The notes: generated from the sequence alone by a model not told the origin. DNA of 46,818 nt from Bact-19 sp038319215 (GCA_038319215.1 JBBQCZ010000013.1:1-46818), one strand, 5' to 3'; positions 24,277 to 33,855 are shown, numbered from the stretch's first letter. A program made the numbers and translations.

Positions 24277-24372
24277 TTTCAAATACACTTGAAAATATCA
24301 AAATAAAACAAATAATTTCAAATGCAATAGAAAATAATATAAAATTGCACAAATTTTCAAATACACTTGAAA
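24277..24372. promoter_or_regulatory. Three 18-bp palindromes with exact 39-bp spacing
   Basis: TTTCAAATACACTTGAAA at 24277-24294, a degenerate copy TTTCAAATGCAATAGAAA at 24316-24333, and TTTCAAATACACTTGAAA again at 24355-24372. Start-to-start distance is 39 bp both times. The array lies between the divergent DUF4143 ATPase and receptor genes and looks like an operator array for a dimeric regulator, or a protein-binding/cleavage site. Confidence 0.7.
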
Positions 24373-24467
24373 ATATTGATTTAAAGAATTATATTGTTAA
24401 AAATGATTTAAAATTTCCATTTTCTAAATTTTACAATTTATCTTAGCGCACAATTTTATTAATCACC

Positions 24468-26849
24468 ATGAAACGATTACTTAACATATTTATTATTGTA
24501 TTCTGCACATCTATATTTGGATTTGGGCAAACAGTAACGATTACAGTTCGCGACAATGACAAAAACGCTCTACCTGGTGCTACTATTCAACTAATGAAAA
24601 CTGTAGATTCAACATTGGTTTTTGCAACAACTAATCAAAATGGAATTGCTATTTTTGAAGGACTTGAAAATACTCTTTATGCAATAACAATTAGTTTTAT
24701 AGGATTTGAAACTCTCGACAAAGCCATTAATATTAAACCAGACGAAAGAGAATTTTCATTTAAAATCAAAGAGAATGCGATTACACTCGATGAGGTAACT
24801 ATTGCTGCAAAAACTCCTTTAATTCGGCAAGAAGATGACAAAATGATAATTGACCCAGCTAGTTTGGTAGATATATCATCCAATACTTTGGAAGTTCTCG
24901 AAAGTGTACCTGGAATGTATGTCGATCAGGATGGAGGAATTTTTCTGAATTCAGCTACTCCAGCTAAGGTTTACATAAACGGTCGTGAGCAAAAAATGAG
25001 CAATCAGGATATTTCTACAATTTTACAAAGTTTACCTCCGGGTAGTGTTCAAAAAATTGAGGTAATGCGCACACCATCAACTAAATACGACGCTTCTAGT
25101 TCTGGTGGAATAGTTAATATTGTTCTCAAAAAAGGAGTTAAAATTGGTCGTTTCGGTTCGCTTAGTGCCGGTTTCAATCAGGGAAAGTATGGGGACAAAA
25201 ATGTCGGATTCACAATTAACGATAGTGGAGACAAATCAACATTTTATCTTAATGCCGACTATAGTCTTAATAATAGAGAAGAGATTCTTAATGTAAACAG
25301 ACTAATGCAAATAGACACTTTCCTTTATCAGAATGCAACTATGCATCGCAAAACACATCAGCTTTTTACTGGATACGGGATAAACTATGATTTTAATGAA
25401 AACCTGAATTTAAGTTATGATGGCCGGTTGAATTTTAGTTTGCAAGAATCAAATACTGCAAATACAAACTTTTCTGAAACGATTGATGATATTAAACTTA
25501 GCGCTAACGATAATTCAATACTTAATAATTCCAACTTTTTTAATATTCAACAGGATTTGAATTTAAATTTAAAACTTGACACACTTGGATCTGAGTGGGA
25601 TAGTAAATTTGGCTATAATTTTAGTGACAGAAACTCAAATCAAGATTATGAATATCTTTTTACGATTCCAGATATTTACTCTTTAACAGGAAGCGGTGAG
25701 AATATTCAATTAAGACATTTTTTAAGTTTACAATCAGATATAACACAATATTTTCCAAAGAAAATTAAGTTGGAGACCGGAATTAAAAGTTCATATCAAC
25801 AATTTGGCAGCGACGCAAACTACTCTGTTAATTTTGGTAGTGTCAGTATTGAAGATCCAATTAGAACAAATTCTTTCAGTTATTTGGAAAACATTAATGC
25901 AGCATATTTACAAATGTCAAAAACTTTAGTTAAAGAATTTGTACTTAAAGCTGGAGTCCGAATGGAGCATACATATATGCAAGGGAATCAAACTATTCCA
26001 AGGGATACAAGTTTTTTAATTAATAGAGCTGATTGGTTTCCTTATGTTTATTTGAGCCGAACGGTTTTTAAAATGAAGGATTTTGAGCTAAATGGATACG
26101 CAATCTATCGTCGTACCATTAGTCGGCCGGATTATGAAATGCTTAATCCAAATATTAATTTCGTAGATCAGTTTATGTATGAAACTGGTAATCCTGCATT
26201 AAAACCACAGTTTACGAATAATATCGAGATAAATGTTAGTTATGAGGACACTCCCGTTTTCGCTGTAGGTCAAAATTATACTACCGATATTTTTTCTGGC
26301 GTTATGTATCAAAGTCCAGAAAATCCAAATATTGCAGTAAGAACCTATGATAATTTAGGGAAAAGCAAAGAAACATATTTTAGAGGGATGATTGGAATAC
26401 CACCAGGAGGAAAGTATTTTTTTGCTGCTGGCGCTCAATATAATCTTAATGAATACGATGGCATGTACGAGGGGGAACCTTTGCAATATACACGTGCTAG
26501 TTGGAGATTATACACGTTTCATGTTCTCAAATTATTTGGAAATACAAAGATAATATTGAGTGGTTTTATGATGATAAACGGACAAATGGATTTCTACGAA
26601 CTTCATAATTTTGGAGCACTAAACATCGGAATACGACAATCATTTTTTAATGATAAACTTACAATAAAAATAAATGCTCGAGATATATTGCGAACCATGG
26701 TTGTTGCATACGACATTAATCAGGGTTCAATAAATGCTTGGGGCGATAGATATACCGATAATCGCAGATTTGGAATTAACATCAGATACACTTTTGGTTT
26801 TGGTAAAAAAGAAGATAAAGGAGGATTGTTTAATGTTGAGCCTCAATAG
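24468..26849 (+). CDS. TonB-dependent-receptor-like outer-membrane beta-barrel protein
   Basis: 793 residues. Signal peptide (FCTSIFGFGQ). Carboxypeptidase-regulatory-like domain at about 22-105 (TITVRDNDKNALPGATIQLM). Plug-like domain (TLDEVTIAAKTPLIRQEDDK, then SVPGMYVDQDGGIFLN). A long C-terminal barrel (outer-membrane beta-barrel family type 3, PF14905-like) ends IRYTFGFGKKEDKGG. Family members take up or sense unknown ligands across the outer membrane. No SusD-like partner follows, so this is not a typical SusCD pair. The 216-bp upstream region is shared with the DUF4143 ATPase gene and contains the 39-bp-phased palindromes. Confidence 0.9.
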   Translation: MKRLLNIFIIVFCTSIFGFGQTVTITVRDNDKNALPGATIQLMKTVDSTLVFATTNQNGIAIFEGLENTLYAITISFIGFETLDKAINIKPDEREFSFKIKENAITLDEVTIAAKTPLIRQEDDKMIIDPASLVDISSNTLEVLESVPGMYVDQDGGIFLNSATPAKVYINGREQKMSNQDISTILQSLPPGSVQKIEVMRTPSTKYDASSSGGIVNIVLKKGVKIGRFGSLSAGFNQGKYGDKNVGFTINDSGDKSTFYLNADYSLNNREEILNVNRLMQIDTFLYQNATMHRKTHQLFTGYGINYDFNENLNLSYDGRLNFSLQESNTANTNFSETIDDIKLSANDNSILNNSNFFNIQQDLNLNLKLDTLGSEWDSKFGYNFSDRNSNQDYEYLFTIPDIYSLTGSGENIQLRHFLSLQSDITQYFPKKIKLETGIKSSYQQFGSDANYSVNFGSVSIEDPIRTNSFSYLENINAAYLQMSKTLVKEFVLKAGVRMEHTYMQGNQTIPRDTSFLINRADWFPYVYLSRTVFKMKDFELNGYAIYRRTISRPDYEMLNPNINFVDQFMYETGNPALKPQFTNNIEINVSYEDTPVFAVGQNYTTDIFSGVMYQSPENPNIAVRTYDNLGKSKETYFRGMIGIPPGGKYFFAAGAQYNLNEYDGMYEGEPLQYTRASWRLYTFHVLKLFGNTKIILSGFMMINGQMDFYELHNFGALNIGIRQSFFNDKLTIKINARDILRTMVVAYDINQGSINAWGDRYTDNRRFGINIRYTFGFGKKEDKGGLFNVEPQ

Positions 26850-27020
26850 AGTATATTATAAAACAAATTAAGGTATTGATATTTAAATGGATTTTAGCAA
26901 AATTGTGTAGTTAATTTGAAATATTAAAATGTATTGAAAATCAAAACTATTCTGAAAATAATTGCAAAAAATACAGTTTATTAAATCTAAAATCCGATAT
27001 TTGGATAATATTTATTTTTT

Positions 27021-28049
27021 ATGACTACAAAAGCTAAAGTGTTATTAACTGGCGCATCTGGAACAGTTGGATTCGAAATTTTGCAGCAATTGCACGCACT
27101 CAGAGACAAGTATGAAATTACAATATTTGATTTAGAGAACTCGAAAATTAAAAAGAAATTCGCAAAATACAAAAAAGACATTGCAATTGAATATGGCGAT
27201 ATTTCCAAATTTGATGATGTCGAAAAAGTATGTCATAATAAAGATTTTGTGATTCATGTAGCTGCAATAATCCCACCTTTGGCCGATGATGAACCTGAAT
27301 TAGCACATAGGGTAAATACTGTTGGAACTGAAAATCTTGTGAGAAATCTTGAAAAGTATTCTCCAAATGCATTTCTAGTTTACAGTTCTTCAATTTCTGT
27401 TTATGGCGATAGATTAATCGATCCGGAGATTTTTATTAACGATCCTATCTTGCCAAGTGTTGGAGACGAGTATGCATTAACTAAAATTGCTGCAGAAAAA
27501 ATTATTGCCGAAAGTAAACTGGACTGGAGTATTTTTAGGTTAACAGCAATAATGGGTGGGCACAAAATTTCAAAATTAATGTTTCACATGCCTTTGCCAA
27601 CTTACATGGAAATATGTACTCCAGCTGATACTGCAAGGGCTTTTGTTCATGCGATTGCAAATAAAGAAAAGATTTTGGGTAAACTGTTCAATCTTGGCGG
27701 TGGTGAAAGTTGTCGCTGTACTTATATCGAGTTTCTTACAAAATCTTTTGAGATGTTTGGTCTTGGCGAAGTAAATTTCCCCGACAAGTCGTTCGCAGAA
27801 CAGAATTTTCATTGCGGAAATTATGCTGATGGCGATGATCTTGAGATTTTATTGAAATTTAGACGCGATAGTCTAGAGTCTTATTTTAAGCACGAAGCAA
27901 GTAAGGTTTCTGGAATTCAGCGTGCTGTTACAAAATGTGTAAAGTCAATTGTAAAAAATAGATTAGTAAAGCAATCAGAACCACTAGAAGCCTTTCATAA
28001 TGGCGATGTGGAAATGTCGAATCGTTTTTTTGTAAGTAAACTTAAATGA
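27021..28049 (+). CDS. Extended SDR, NAD(P)-dependent epimerase/dehydratase-like
   Basis: 342 residues. N-terminal Rossmann motif TGASGTVG (Gly11, Gly14, Gly17), dinucleotide-specificity region IFDLEN, VIHVAAIIPP, catalytic Ser region VYSSSISVYGD and catalytic YALTK (Tyr151, Lys155). The overall pattern is the extended short-chain dehydrogenase/reductase family acting on nucleotide sugars or other carbonyl/hydroxyl substrates. The substrate is not evident. The stop codon overlaps the next start (ATGA, 28046-28049), so the two SDRs are surely co-expressed. Confidence 0.88.
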   Translation: MTTKAKVLLTGASGTVGFEILQQLHALRDKYEITIFDLENSKIKKKFAKYKKDIAIEYGDISKFDDVEKVCHNKDFVIHVAAIIPPLADDEPELAHRVNTVGTENLVRNLEKYSPNAFLVYSSSISVYGDRLIDPEIFINDPILPSVGDEYALTKIAAEKIIAESKLDWSIFRLTAIMGGHKISKLMFHMPLPTYMEICTPADTARAFVHAIANKEKILGKLFNLGGGESCRCTYIEFLTKSFEMFGLGEVNFPDKSFAEQNFHCGNYADGDDLEILLKFRRDSLESYFKHEASKVSGIQRAVTKCVKSIVKNRLVKQSEPLEAFHNGDVEMSNRFFVSKLK

Positions 28050-29095
28050 AGCATAAAGTAGAAAATGTTTTTATTGCCGGAGGAACAGGGTTTCTCGGCT
28101 ATTATTCAGCTTTATTGTTTATAAAACATGGAGCCTCAGTTTCAACTATTGCATTGGACGAAGGCATTAACGATGAGGAATGGTTTCCCAAAGAAATTTC
28201 AAAATCTTATGGAGATTTGTTTGCTATGTCGGAGGATGAAATATTCCAGTTGTTGAACGGAAAGAACTACGATACCTTTATTTATGGACTCGGTCCTGAT
28301 GATAGGGTAACGCCAAAAGCTCCTGCTTACGATTTTTTTCATGATAAATTGGTTGTTCAATGTTTGAAAATATGCAGTGCTGCGAAAAGAGCCGGCATAA
28401 AACGATGTATTGTAATGAATTCTTATTTTGCATATTTTGATAAAATTAAAGATGGGCAATTATCGGCGATACATCCATATATTAAATGTAGAATTGAACA
28501 AGCTGCGGCTATCATTGCTATAGGAAGCATAGGAGTTTTCGATGTTATGATAATGGAATTGCCATATATTTTTGGCGAAATGCATGGCAGATTACCAATT
28601 TGGAAGGATGTTTTTATTGAAAGATTCAAAAAACTTCCAGCAATTTTCTTTCCTGATGGAGGCACAACAGCAATTCATGTTACTGGAGTTGCCGAATATA
28701 TAGTTGCCGCAGCATATAATGGCGATAATGGAGAACGATATCCGGTAGCACATGTCAATATTAAATATCGAGATATGATTAGCTTTATGATGGCTTCGGC
28801 TGGATTTCCGAAAAAATTTAGGAAAATGCCAGGCTTTATAGGATACATTGCAGGTATTTTTATCATGGCAAAAGAAAAAAGACACGGACTGCAAAGTGGA
28901 TTAAATCTTGCAAAAATAATGACCGGTATTTTAGCCGAAGACTTTTTTATTGACCCTACTGAGGTTCGACATAAACTAAATTTTGATGAACTTGGTTTTT
29001 CTGGTGGAGACGATGTATGGCAAGGAATGCGCGAAGCTATGAGAAAATCTTACCCCGATAGTTTTGTCGAAATCGATAGAATTACTAAACAATAG
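28046..29095 (+). CDS. Atypical extended SDR (NAD-dependent epimerase-like)
   Basis: 349 residues, coupled to the preceding SDR by an ATGA overlap. Rossmann motif GGTGFLG (Gly12-Gly18). The catalytic region is odd: where YxxxK is expected the sequence reads HPYIKCRIEQ, i.e. Tyr145 with Arg149 at the Lys position, and the Ser stretch is MNSYFAYF. It may be a binding or regulatory partner, or use a shifted mechanism. Other extended-SDR features (LPYIFGEMHGRLPIW) are present. The two proteins may form a heteromer acting on one substrate. Confidence 0.82.
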   Translation: MKHKVENVFIAGGTGFLGYYSALLFIKHGASVSTIALDEGINDEEWFPKEISKSYGDLFAMSEDEIFQLLNGKNYDTFIYGLGPDDRVTPKAPAYDFFHDKLVVQCLKICSAAKRAGIKRCIVMNSYFAYFDKIKDGQLSAIHPYIKCRIEQAAAIIAIGSIGVFDVMIMELPYIFGEMHGRLPIWKDVFIERFKKLPAIFFPDGGTTAIHVTGVAEYIVAAAYNGDNGERYPVAHVNIKYRDMISFMMASAGFPKKFRKMPGFIGYIAGIFIMAKEKRHGLQSGLNLAKIMTGILAEDFFIDPTEVRHKLNFDELGFSGGDDVWQGMREAMRKSYPDSFVEIDRITKQ

Positions 29096-29149
29096 TATTT
29101 TCGAATTTCATTGTTGTGGCGAAACTTCAAGTGTTTTGCTTCTTCTTCA

Positions 29150-29254
29150 ACTTTAGGCACGTTCGACTGCTTCGTCTGCCAGTTGGCTGATCAGCAACCG
29201 AAGCTCACCGCACCGCTCTAGGCACTCTATTCGCCGCGGCGAATAAGTACTTCT
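29150..29254. repeat. REP-like composite element between convergent genes
   Basis: Lies flush against the arginine deiminase stop. Reading from the left it contains TTTAGGCACGTTCGACTGC, CCAGTTGGCTGATCAGC, ACCGAAGCTCACCGCACCGC, TAGGCACTCTATTCGCCGCG and GAATAAGTACTTCTTC. Several palindromes are nested (ATTCGCCGCGGCGAAT, GCTGATCAGC). It shares parts in inverted orientation with 14691-14766 and with 38273-38338. Confidence 0.7.
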
Positions 29255-30517
29255 TCACCACTCCACTTGTTCCCTGCAAATTGGCATGGTCATGCATCTA
29301 GCACCACCGCCGCCGCGAGATAATTCAGATCCTTCAATTGTGATAACACATTTTTTGTAATCGTCTGGGCAAATTTTGTCGTTAATTACATCTTTTGCTT
29401 TTATTACTTCAAAGCCGTGCTTATTAAGTTCGTCGATAGTGTAAACATTTCGTTCGTATCCTATAACTTTACCTGGAGCCACTGCAAAAAAGTTTGCACC
29501 ACTGTGCCACTGTTCCCTTTGTTGATTCCATGAGTCGAAAGTTCCTCCACAAATGATTGGTTCAAGATCAAAGCCAAGATTATTAAGAGCGATTAGAATG
29601 TTTTCTTTTTCTTCAATTTTTACTTTACCATTTTGAACAGTAATATGAACCGTTTGGAATCTGTTAGGTCTTGTAATTACTGGCTCATAAACCATGCATT
29701 TGTCTTTGTCGAGGAAAGTAAAAACCATATCGAGATGAATAAACGACTCTGGTGTTTGTGGCAATTCCTGAACAATGATATGCATGTTTTCGCGTCTGTC
29801 CATAAGTCGATGAAGAATGAAGTCAACACCCTGAGCGGTTGTTCTGCTTCCAATACCGATTATTAAAACATCTTCTCTAGCAACTAAAACATCTCCACCT
29901 TCAATTGTAATTGATGGATTTAGTATGTTTTCTTCAATAGGATTTACCGTTGTTGTTGAAAAAGCAGGATGGAAATCAAAAATAGATTGCATTATTATCG
30001 ACTCTCTTTCTCTAACCCTGTTTGCCATTTTTGCAATTAATACTTTATCATTAATTGCAATTGCAGAATCTCGAGTGAAAAAGAAATTATGCAATGGCTT
30101 AAGCATATAACGACGTTTGCTCAAAAAATCTGTTAAAGTGTCTTTTTTTAGTAAAACCCCTTCTATCAATTGGCGAGCGAGTTCTTCATTTTCTAAATTG
30201 GCTAAAACATCACGATAGTTTTCAACACTTTCATTGCTGCAAATTTTTTCAACTAAAGTTTCTTTTACTCTTGAATTTTGTAAAATATCTTCGAGCAGTT
30301 CCTTAACTTGAAAAGTCCGTGTAATTTTCCCCAATAAATCTGACAATTGACTGTATTCTTGCTGAGCCACATGCAAATTTAGGATGTCGCTGTACAGCGC
30401 TCTTTCGGCATTCTCAGGTGTCATGTTTTGAACTTCCGCTCCTGGTGTATGCAGAATTACTCCTTTAAGTTTTCCAATTTCGGAGTTCAGATTTATATTT
30501 AACGCATTTGATGTCAT
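29255..30517 (-). CDS. arcA: Arginine deiminase
   Basis: 420 residues. Guanidino-group-modifying enzyme motifs are in the usual order: GKLKGVILHTPGAEVQNMTP, FFTRDSA, EGGDVLV, GIGSRTT, HLDMVFTFLD, and the active-site loop GGGGARCMTMP with catalytic Cys408. It converts arginine to citrulline and ammonia. Length is normal. No ornithine carbamoyltransferase, carbamate kinase or antiporter gene is adjacent, so it is not in a classical arc operon. In Bacteroidota such isolated genes are common. A TACTTTTG box (minus orientation, 30538-30545) is a candidate -7 element. Confidence 0.93.
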   Translation of the reverse strand: MTSNALNINLNSEIGKLKGVILHTPGAEVQNMTPENAERALYSDILNLHVAQQEYSQLSDLLGKITRTFQVKELLEDILQNSRVKETLVEKICSNESVENYRDVLANLENEELARQLIEGVLLKKDTLTDFLSKRRYMLKPLHNFFFTRDSAIAINDKVLIAKMANRVRERESIIMQSIFDFHPAFSTTTVNPIEENILNPSITIEGGDVLVAREDVLIIGIGSRTTAQGVDFILHRLMDRRENMHIIVQELPQTPESFIHLDMVFTFLDKDKCMVYEPVITRPNRFQTVHITVQNGKVKIEEKENILIALNNLGFDLEPIICGGTFDSWNQQREQWHSGANFFAVAPGKVIGYERNVYTIDELNKHGFEVIKAKDVINDKICPDDYKKCVITIEGSELSRGGGGARCMTMPICREQVEW

Positions 30518-30675
30518 ACCTCTTTTTTTTCAGGCTGCAAAAGTACTACTTTTTAACGAACTAAAAAAATTGGTAGTAATTGAACTTTAGAAAAGACACA
30601 TGCAATGAAAACAATTGACAGAAACACAAAGATTATTCTGAAAAAGTCGTATTTTTGAGTATTAATAATTCGCTT

Positions 30676-31653
30676 ATGAACTTTCGCTTGATTGCTATAA
30701 TACTGTTTCTTCTTTTGACATTTTTATCTTGTAAAAAAAGTGTGAATTGGAATGTTGAGTGTGACAATAATACAGAAATGATTTTCCATACAGGATTTAA
30801 CAACTGCACTCTTACAGAAAATTCAAAATATAGCTTTGAAAAATTTTCAGGAGTCGATACTGCTTTTGCAGAATTAAATAATTGGGAATTATTAGATGAG
30901 CATCCAAATATTGGTATTTGCGAAATTAGTTATGAGGATGGCGATAAAACACAGAGATATGCTGAAATTTGCGACGATCCTACAGGTGTCGAAAACAAGG
31001 TTCTGAAATTTAAAATTATCGAACCTCATATAACTGAGGGCCTTCATAAAAAAGGAAGAGTTCAGCTAAATCTTTCTGGTAATCAATGTATAAAGGAGTA
31101 TTATCAAACCGTAAGATTGTATTTGCACCCCGATATGGCTTTTCTTAAAGAATGGGAAGAGCAGGTTCATTGGCTTTCATTATTTGAATTTTGGAATAAT
31201 GCAAATTGGAACGGAGAACGAAACCCTTTTAGAGTTACTGTAAATCTTGTAAAGAATCAGGATGGAGCAGTAGAAAACATGTATTTTGCTGCAAAAGGTG
31301 ATAGAGATATACGGCTTGGCGATTGGGATCCGATTTGGTATGAACTAGCAGATGGTTTTTCTGTGCCATTTGGTGTTTGGATGGATATTGAACTTTATTT
31401 GAAGGAAGGCGACGAAGAAAATGGCAGATTTTATATGGCTATTACCCCAGAAGGTGGCGAGAAAGTTGTTGTGTTTGATGTTACCGGATATACTCAACAT
31501 CCTCGTGAAAAATATCCTGATGGATATACCGATATGAATCCGCTAAAGTTTTACACATCAGAAGATATAATTAATTATATGAATGCTAATGGAAAAAATC
31601 TTGAAATTTATTGGGACGACTGGACATTTTGGAGAAATAAAACTCCCGAATAA
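30676..31653 (+). CDS. Lipoprotein, lectin/glucanase-like fold suspected
   Basis: 325 residues from the ATG at 30676, chosen because it begins a lipoprotein signal (FRLIAIILFLLLTFLSCKK, lipid on the Cys). A TTG seven codons upstream is a weaker option. The mature part has many strands (FKIIEPHITEGLHKKGRVQL, YYQTVRLYLHP, WLSLFEFWNNANWNGER, MDIELYLKEGDEENGRFYMA, IYWDDWTFW), reminiscent of concanavalin-A-like jelly rolls of polysaccharide lyases or glucanases. I cannot assign a family or catalytic residues. Probably outer-membrane or periplasmic. Confidence 0.72.
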   Translation: MNFRLIAIILFLLLTFLSCKKSVNWNVECDNNTEMIFHTGFNNCTLTENSKYSFEKFSGVDTAFAELNNWELLDEHPNIGICEISYEDGDKTQRYAEICDDPTGVENKVLKFKIIEPHITEGLHKKGRVQLNLSGNQCIKEYYQTVRLYLHPDMAFLKEWEEQVHWLSLFEFWNNANWNGERNPFRVTVNLVKNQDGAVENMYFAAKGDRDIRLGDWDPIWYELADGFSVPFGVWMDIELYLKEGDEENGRFYMAITPEGGEKVVVFDVTGYTQHPREKYPDGYTDMNPLKFYTSEDIINYMNANGKNLEIYWDDWTFWRNKTPE

Positions 31654-31767
31654 TCTCAAACATTTTCACTTTTTGTAAATTAATTAAAGACCCTGTCCAA
31701 AAAGTTGTGAAACTATATTTTTTTATTTCATCTACTAAAGTAAATTTGTAATAATTCACATGCTAAA

Positions 31768-32511
31768 ATGAAAATAAAAAGTGTAATAGTAGAAGATGAA
31801 AGCTCCGCAAGGGAGGCTTTAAAGTCGTATATAAGCAAATACTGTCCTCAAATTGAAGTAATAGGAGAGGCTGCAGATGCTCGTCAGGCTATCGAAATAT
31901 TGCACGAGGCTAAACCTCAATTGGTTTTTCTTGATGTTGAGCTACCTTTTGGAAATGCATTTGACATTCTTGAATCGTGCAGTGATTTATATTTTGAAAC
32001 CATTTTTGTAACTGCGTTTTCTGAATATTCATTAAAAGCATTAAATCAGAGTGCTGCATACTATTTACTTAAACCTGTGAGTATTGAAGAATTGATTTTA
32101 GCTGTGAACAAAGTGCATGAGCATATTCTTAAAAACGAGATATTTGACCGAAATAGAGTGGTGGCTGAGAATTTTCGTGAACAACATCAGGAGAAAAGAC
32201 AGGTTATTGTTCCTACTGTTGAAGGATTTGAGTTAATAAAGATGGAAGAAATTGTCCGCCTTCAAGGAAATGGAAATTTTACAGATATTTTTCTTAGCGA
32301 TGGCAGCAAGAAAATGGCTTGTAGGTTTTTGAAACACTATGCCGAAATATTGCCATATCCGTTTATCAGAGTACATAAATCGCATGTTATTAATATAAAT
32401 TTTGTCAGTTCATACAACCGAAGCATGGGCGGATATGTGGTTTTAAATGATAAAAAAGAAATTTATATTTCTCCTGGGTATAAAGATGAGTTTTTGAAGT
32501 GGTTTAAGTAA
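31768..32511 (+). CDS. LytTR-type response regulator
   Basis: 247 residues. Receiver domain at 1-120 with acidic pair Glu9-Asp10, phospho-acceptor Asp56 (LVFLDVELP), Thr in IFVTAFSEYS and Lys in LLKPV. The C-terminal LytTR DNA-binding domain, about 145-245, has IVRLQGNGNFTDIFL and FIRVHKSHVINI, the usual text of the family. It binds direct repeats upstream of targets. No kinase is adjacent; the LytS-type kinase at 12033-13832 is the only candidate partner in the window. Confidence 0.92.
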   Translation: MKIKSVIVEDESSAREALKSYISKYCPQIEVIGEAADARQAIEILHEAKPQLVFLDVELPFGNAFDILESCSDLYFETIFVTAFSEYSLKALNQSAAYYLLKPVSIEELILAVNKVHEHILKNEIFDRNRVVAENFREQHQEKRQVIVPTVEGFELIKMEEIVRLQGNGNFTDIFLSDGSKKMACRFLKHYAEILPYPFIRVHKSHVININFVSSYNRSMGGYVVLNDKKEIYISPGYKDEFLKWFK

Positions 32512-32603
32512 GTTGATATTATGCAATATTAATATGACAATTTGCAGAACCTTTGGGCAATTATTTCGTTAGAAGTTTGTTATGAATGAAAATCTAAAAC
32601 AAC

Positions 32604-33371
32604 ATGCAGGAAAATAATGTTCCTTTATTTGTAAAAGAATACGAGATCCGCTATAAGGATGTTAACGATCGTCAGGAAGCAACACCTGTTGCAGTATTAA
32701 ATCTGGTTGAAGAAACGGCAGCAGATCACTGTGCGCATATCGGGAAAAATGTTTACGAACTGCAAAAGGATGGAATAGGTTGGGTGCTTTATGCCGGCTG
32801 TTTTCACATGGATGAATATCCTAAGTATCGGGAAAAGATAAAAGTAGTGACTTGGATTTCGATGTTTAAAGGATTTATGGGATATCGTGAATATCGTGTT
32901 TTATCCGAAGATGGGAGAGTTTATGGTGGTTATCGCGGACTTTGGCTTTACTTCGATCTTGAAAAGAGAAAACCTATACCTGTAGATAAAATTTATTATG
33001 AGCAATGGCCAATGCGAAACGAAATTGCTATAGATTGCGAAATTACTCCTTTTAAAAATAAGATTGAAAATCCTGATTTAGGTAAAAGTTTTGCTGTTCA
33101 ACGTTTTGATATCGACTCGAATAATCATGTAAATAATGTGCGTTATATGCAATGGCTAATGGAATCTATTCCCGATGAATTCTACAATAAGGCGCGATTA
33201 GCTGGAATTCAGGGCACTTTTCTAAAAGAGACTGTTTACAATAGACATGTAGAATCGGAATGTAAAATTATTTCGCCAACAGAATTAATTCACACTGTTA
33301 CCGAAAAAGAACATGGAACTCTTTTGGCTACTGCAAAAACAACTTGGGTTTGGGATGAATTGTCAAAATGA
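32604..33371 (+). CDS. Acyl-ACP thioesterase (PF01643 type)
   Basis: 255 residues forming two hot-dog folds. The first starts FVKEYEIRYKDVNDRQEATP. The second contains FAVQRFDIDSNNHVNNVRYM with the conserved Asp/Asn/His expected for catalysis in the FatA/FatB-like family. It hydrolyses acyl-ACP to release free fatty acids, ending fatty acid synthesis in the cytoplasm. Length is normal for bacterial members. It stands alone between the LytTR regulator and a convergent small gene. Confidence 0.88.
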   Translation: MQENNVPLFVKEYEIRYKDVNDRQEATPVAVLNLVEETAADHCAHIGKNVYELQKDGIGWVLYAGCFHMDEYPKYREKIKVVTWISMFKGFMGYREYRVLSEDGRVYGGYRGLWLYFDLEKRKPIPVDKIYYEQWPMRNEIAIDCEITPFKNKIENPDLGKSFAVQRFDIDSNNHVNNVRYMQWLMESIPDEFYNKARLAGIQGTFLKETVYNRHVESECKIISPTELIHTVTEKEHGTLLATAKTTWVWDELSK

Positions 33372-33396
33372 TAAATAAATTCTAGTTCTTAAATTT

Positions 33397-33855
33397 CTAA
33401 AATTGACTACTTCGTCTTCCACAAGGATTTGTACAATTAGCACAATCTCCATTACAAATTCGATAATTTATCATTTCTGTTTTGGGCGCACCATAGTTAA
33501 CACTAATTATATTACTCCAACTGCTATAAATTCCAGCACTTTTCCATGCCCGAACTTTTGCATATTTTGTAAGTGCTAATTTTTGTACAGTTTCATAGTT
33601 ATAACTTGTGTCTTTCGTTACAAATTTTTCACAGCTTTTAAAATTGATGTTATCTGCTATCCATATTTCGTAAATACTATGTTTTTCAGAGCTAGTCCAT
33701 GTGAAAATACAAGTAGAAGTAATGTTTGTATTGTTTGCAGGAGAAACTATTGTTGGAGCTTTAACTTTTTCGGATTGTTGATTTTTTGTATCGATACCTG
33801 CGTTAAATATTAATGATGCAAGTAAAATAAATGTAGTTGATAAGATAGTCTTCAT
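33397..33855 (-). CDS. Small secreted protein with FnIII-like domain and Cys-rich tail
   Basis: 152 residues. Signal peptide (STTFILLASLIFNAG). One Ig/FnIII-like module (APTIVSPANNTNITSTCIFT, YEIWIADNINFKSC, KVRAWKSAGIYSSWSN) is of the kind found in cell-surface proteins. The C-terminus has four closely spaced cysteines (CNGDCANCTNPCGRR), which could bind metal or form disulfides. I do not recognise a family with this tail. Function unknown. Confidence 0.72.
   Translation of the reverse strand: MKTILSTTFILLASLIFNAGIDTKNQQSEKVKAPTIVSPANNTNITSTCIFTWTSSEKHSIYEIWIADNINFKSCEKFVTKDTSYNYETVQKLALTKYAKVRAWKSAGIYSSWSNIISVNYGAPKTEMINYRICNGDCANCTNPCGRRSSQF

Noticed and set aside
24277..24372. Phased palindromes as a short CRISPR or origin iterons
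   Set aside because: Only three units, the middle degenerate, spacers AT-rich and not spacer-like; no replication gene nearby. An operator array is the simpler reading.
28199..28894. Minus-strand ORFs within the second SDR gene
   Set aside because: Shadows of the coding strand with odd residue use and no domain match.
29255..30517. A complete arginine deiminase pathway operon
   Set aside because: No carbamoyltransferase, carbamate kinase or arginine/ornithine antiporter gene is adjacent.
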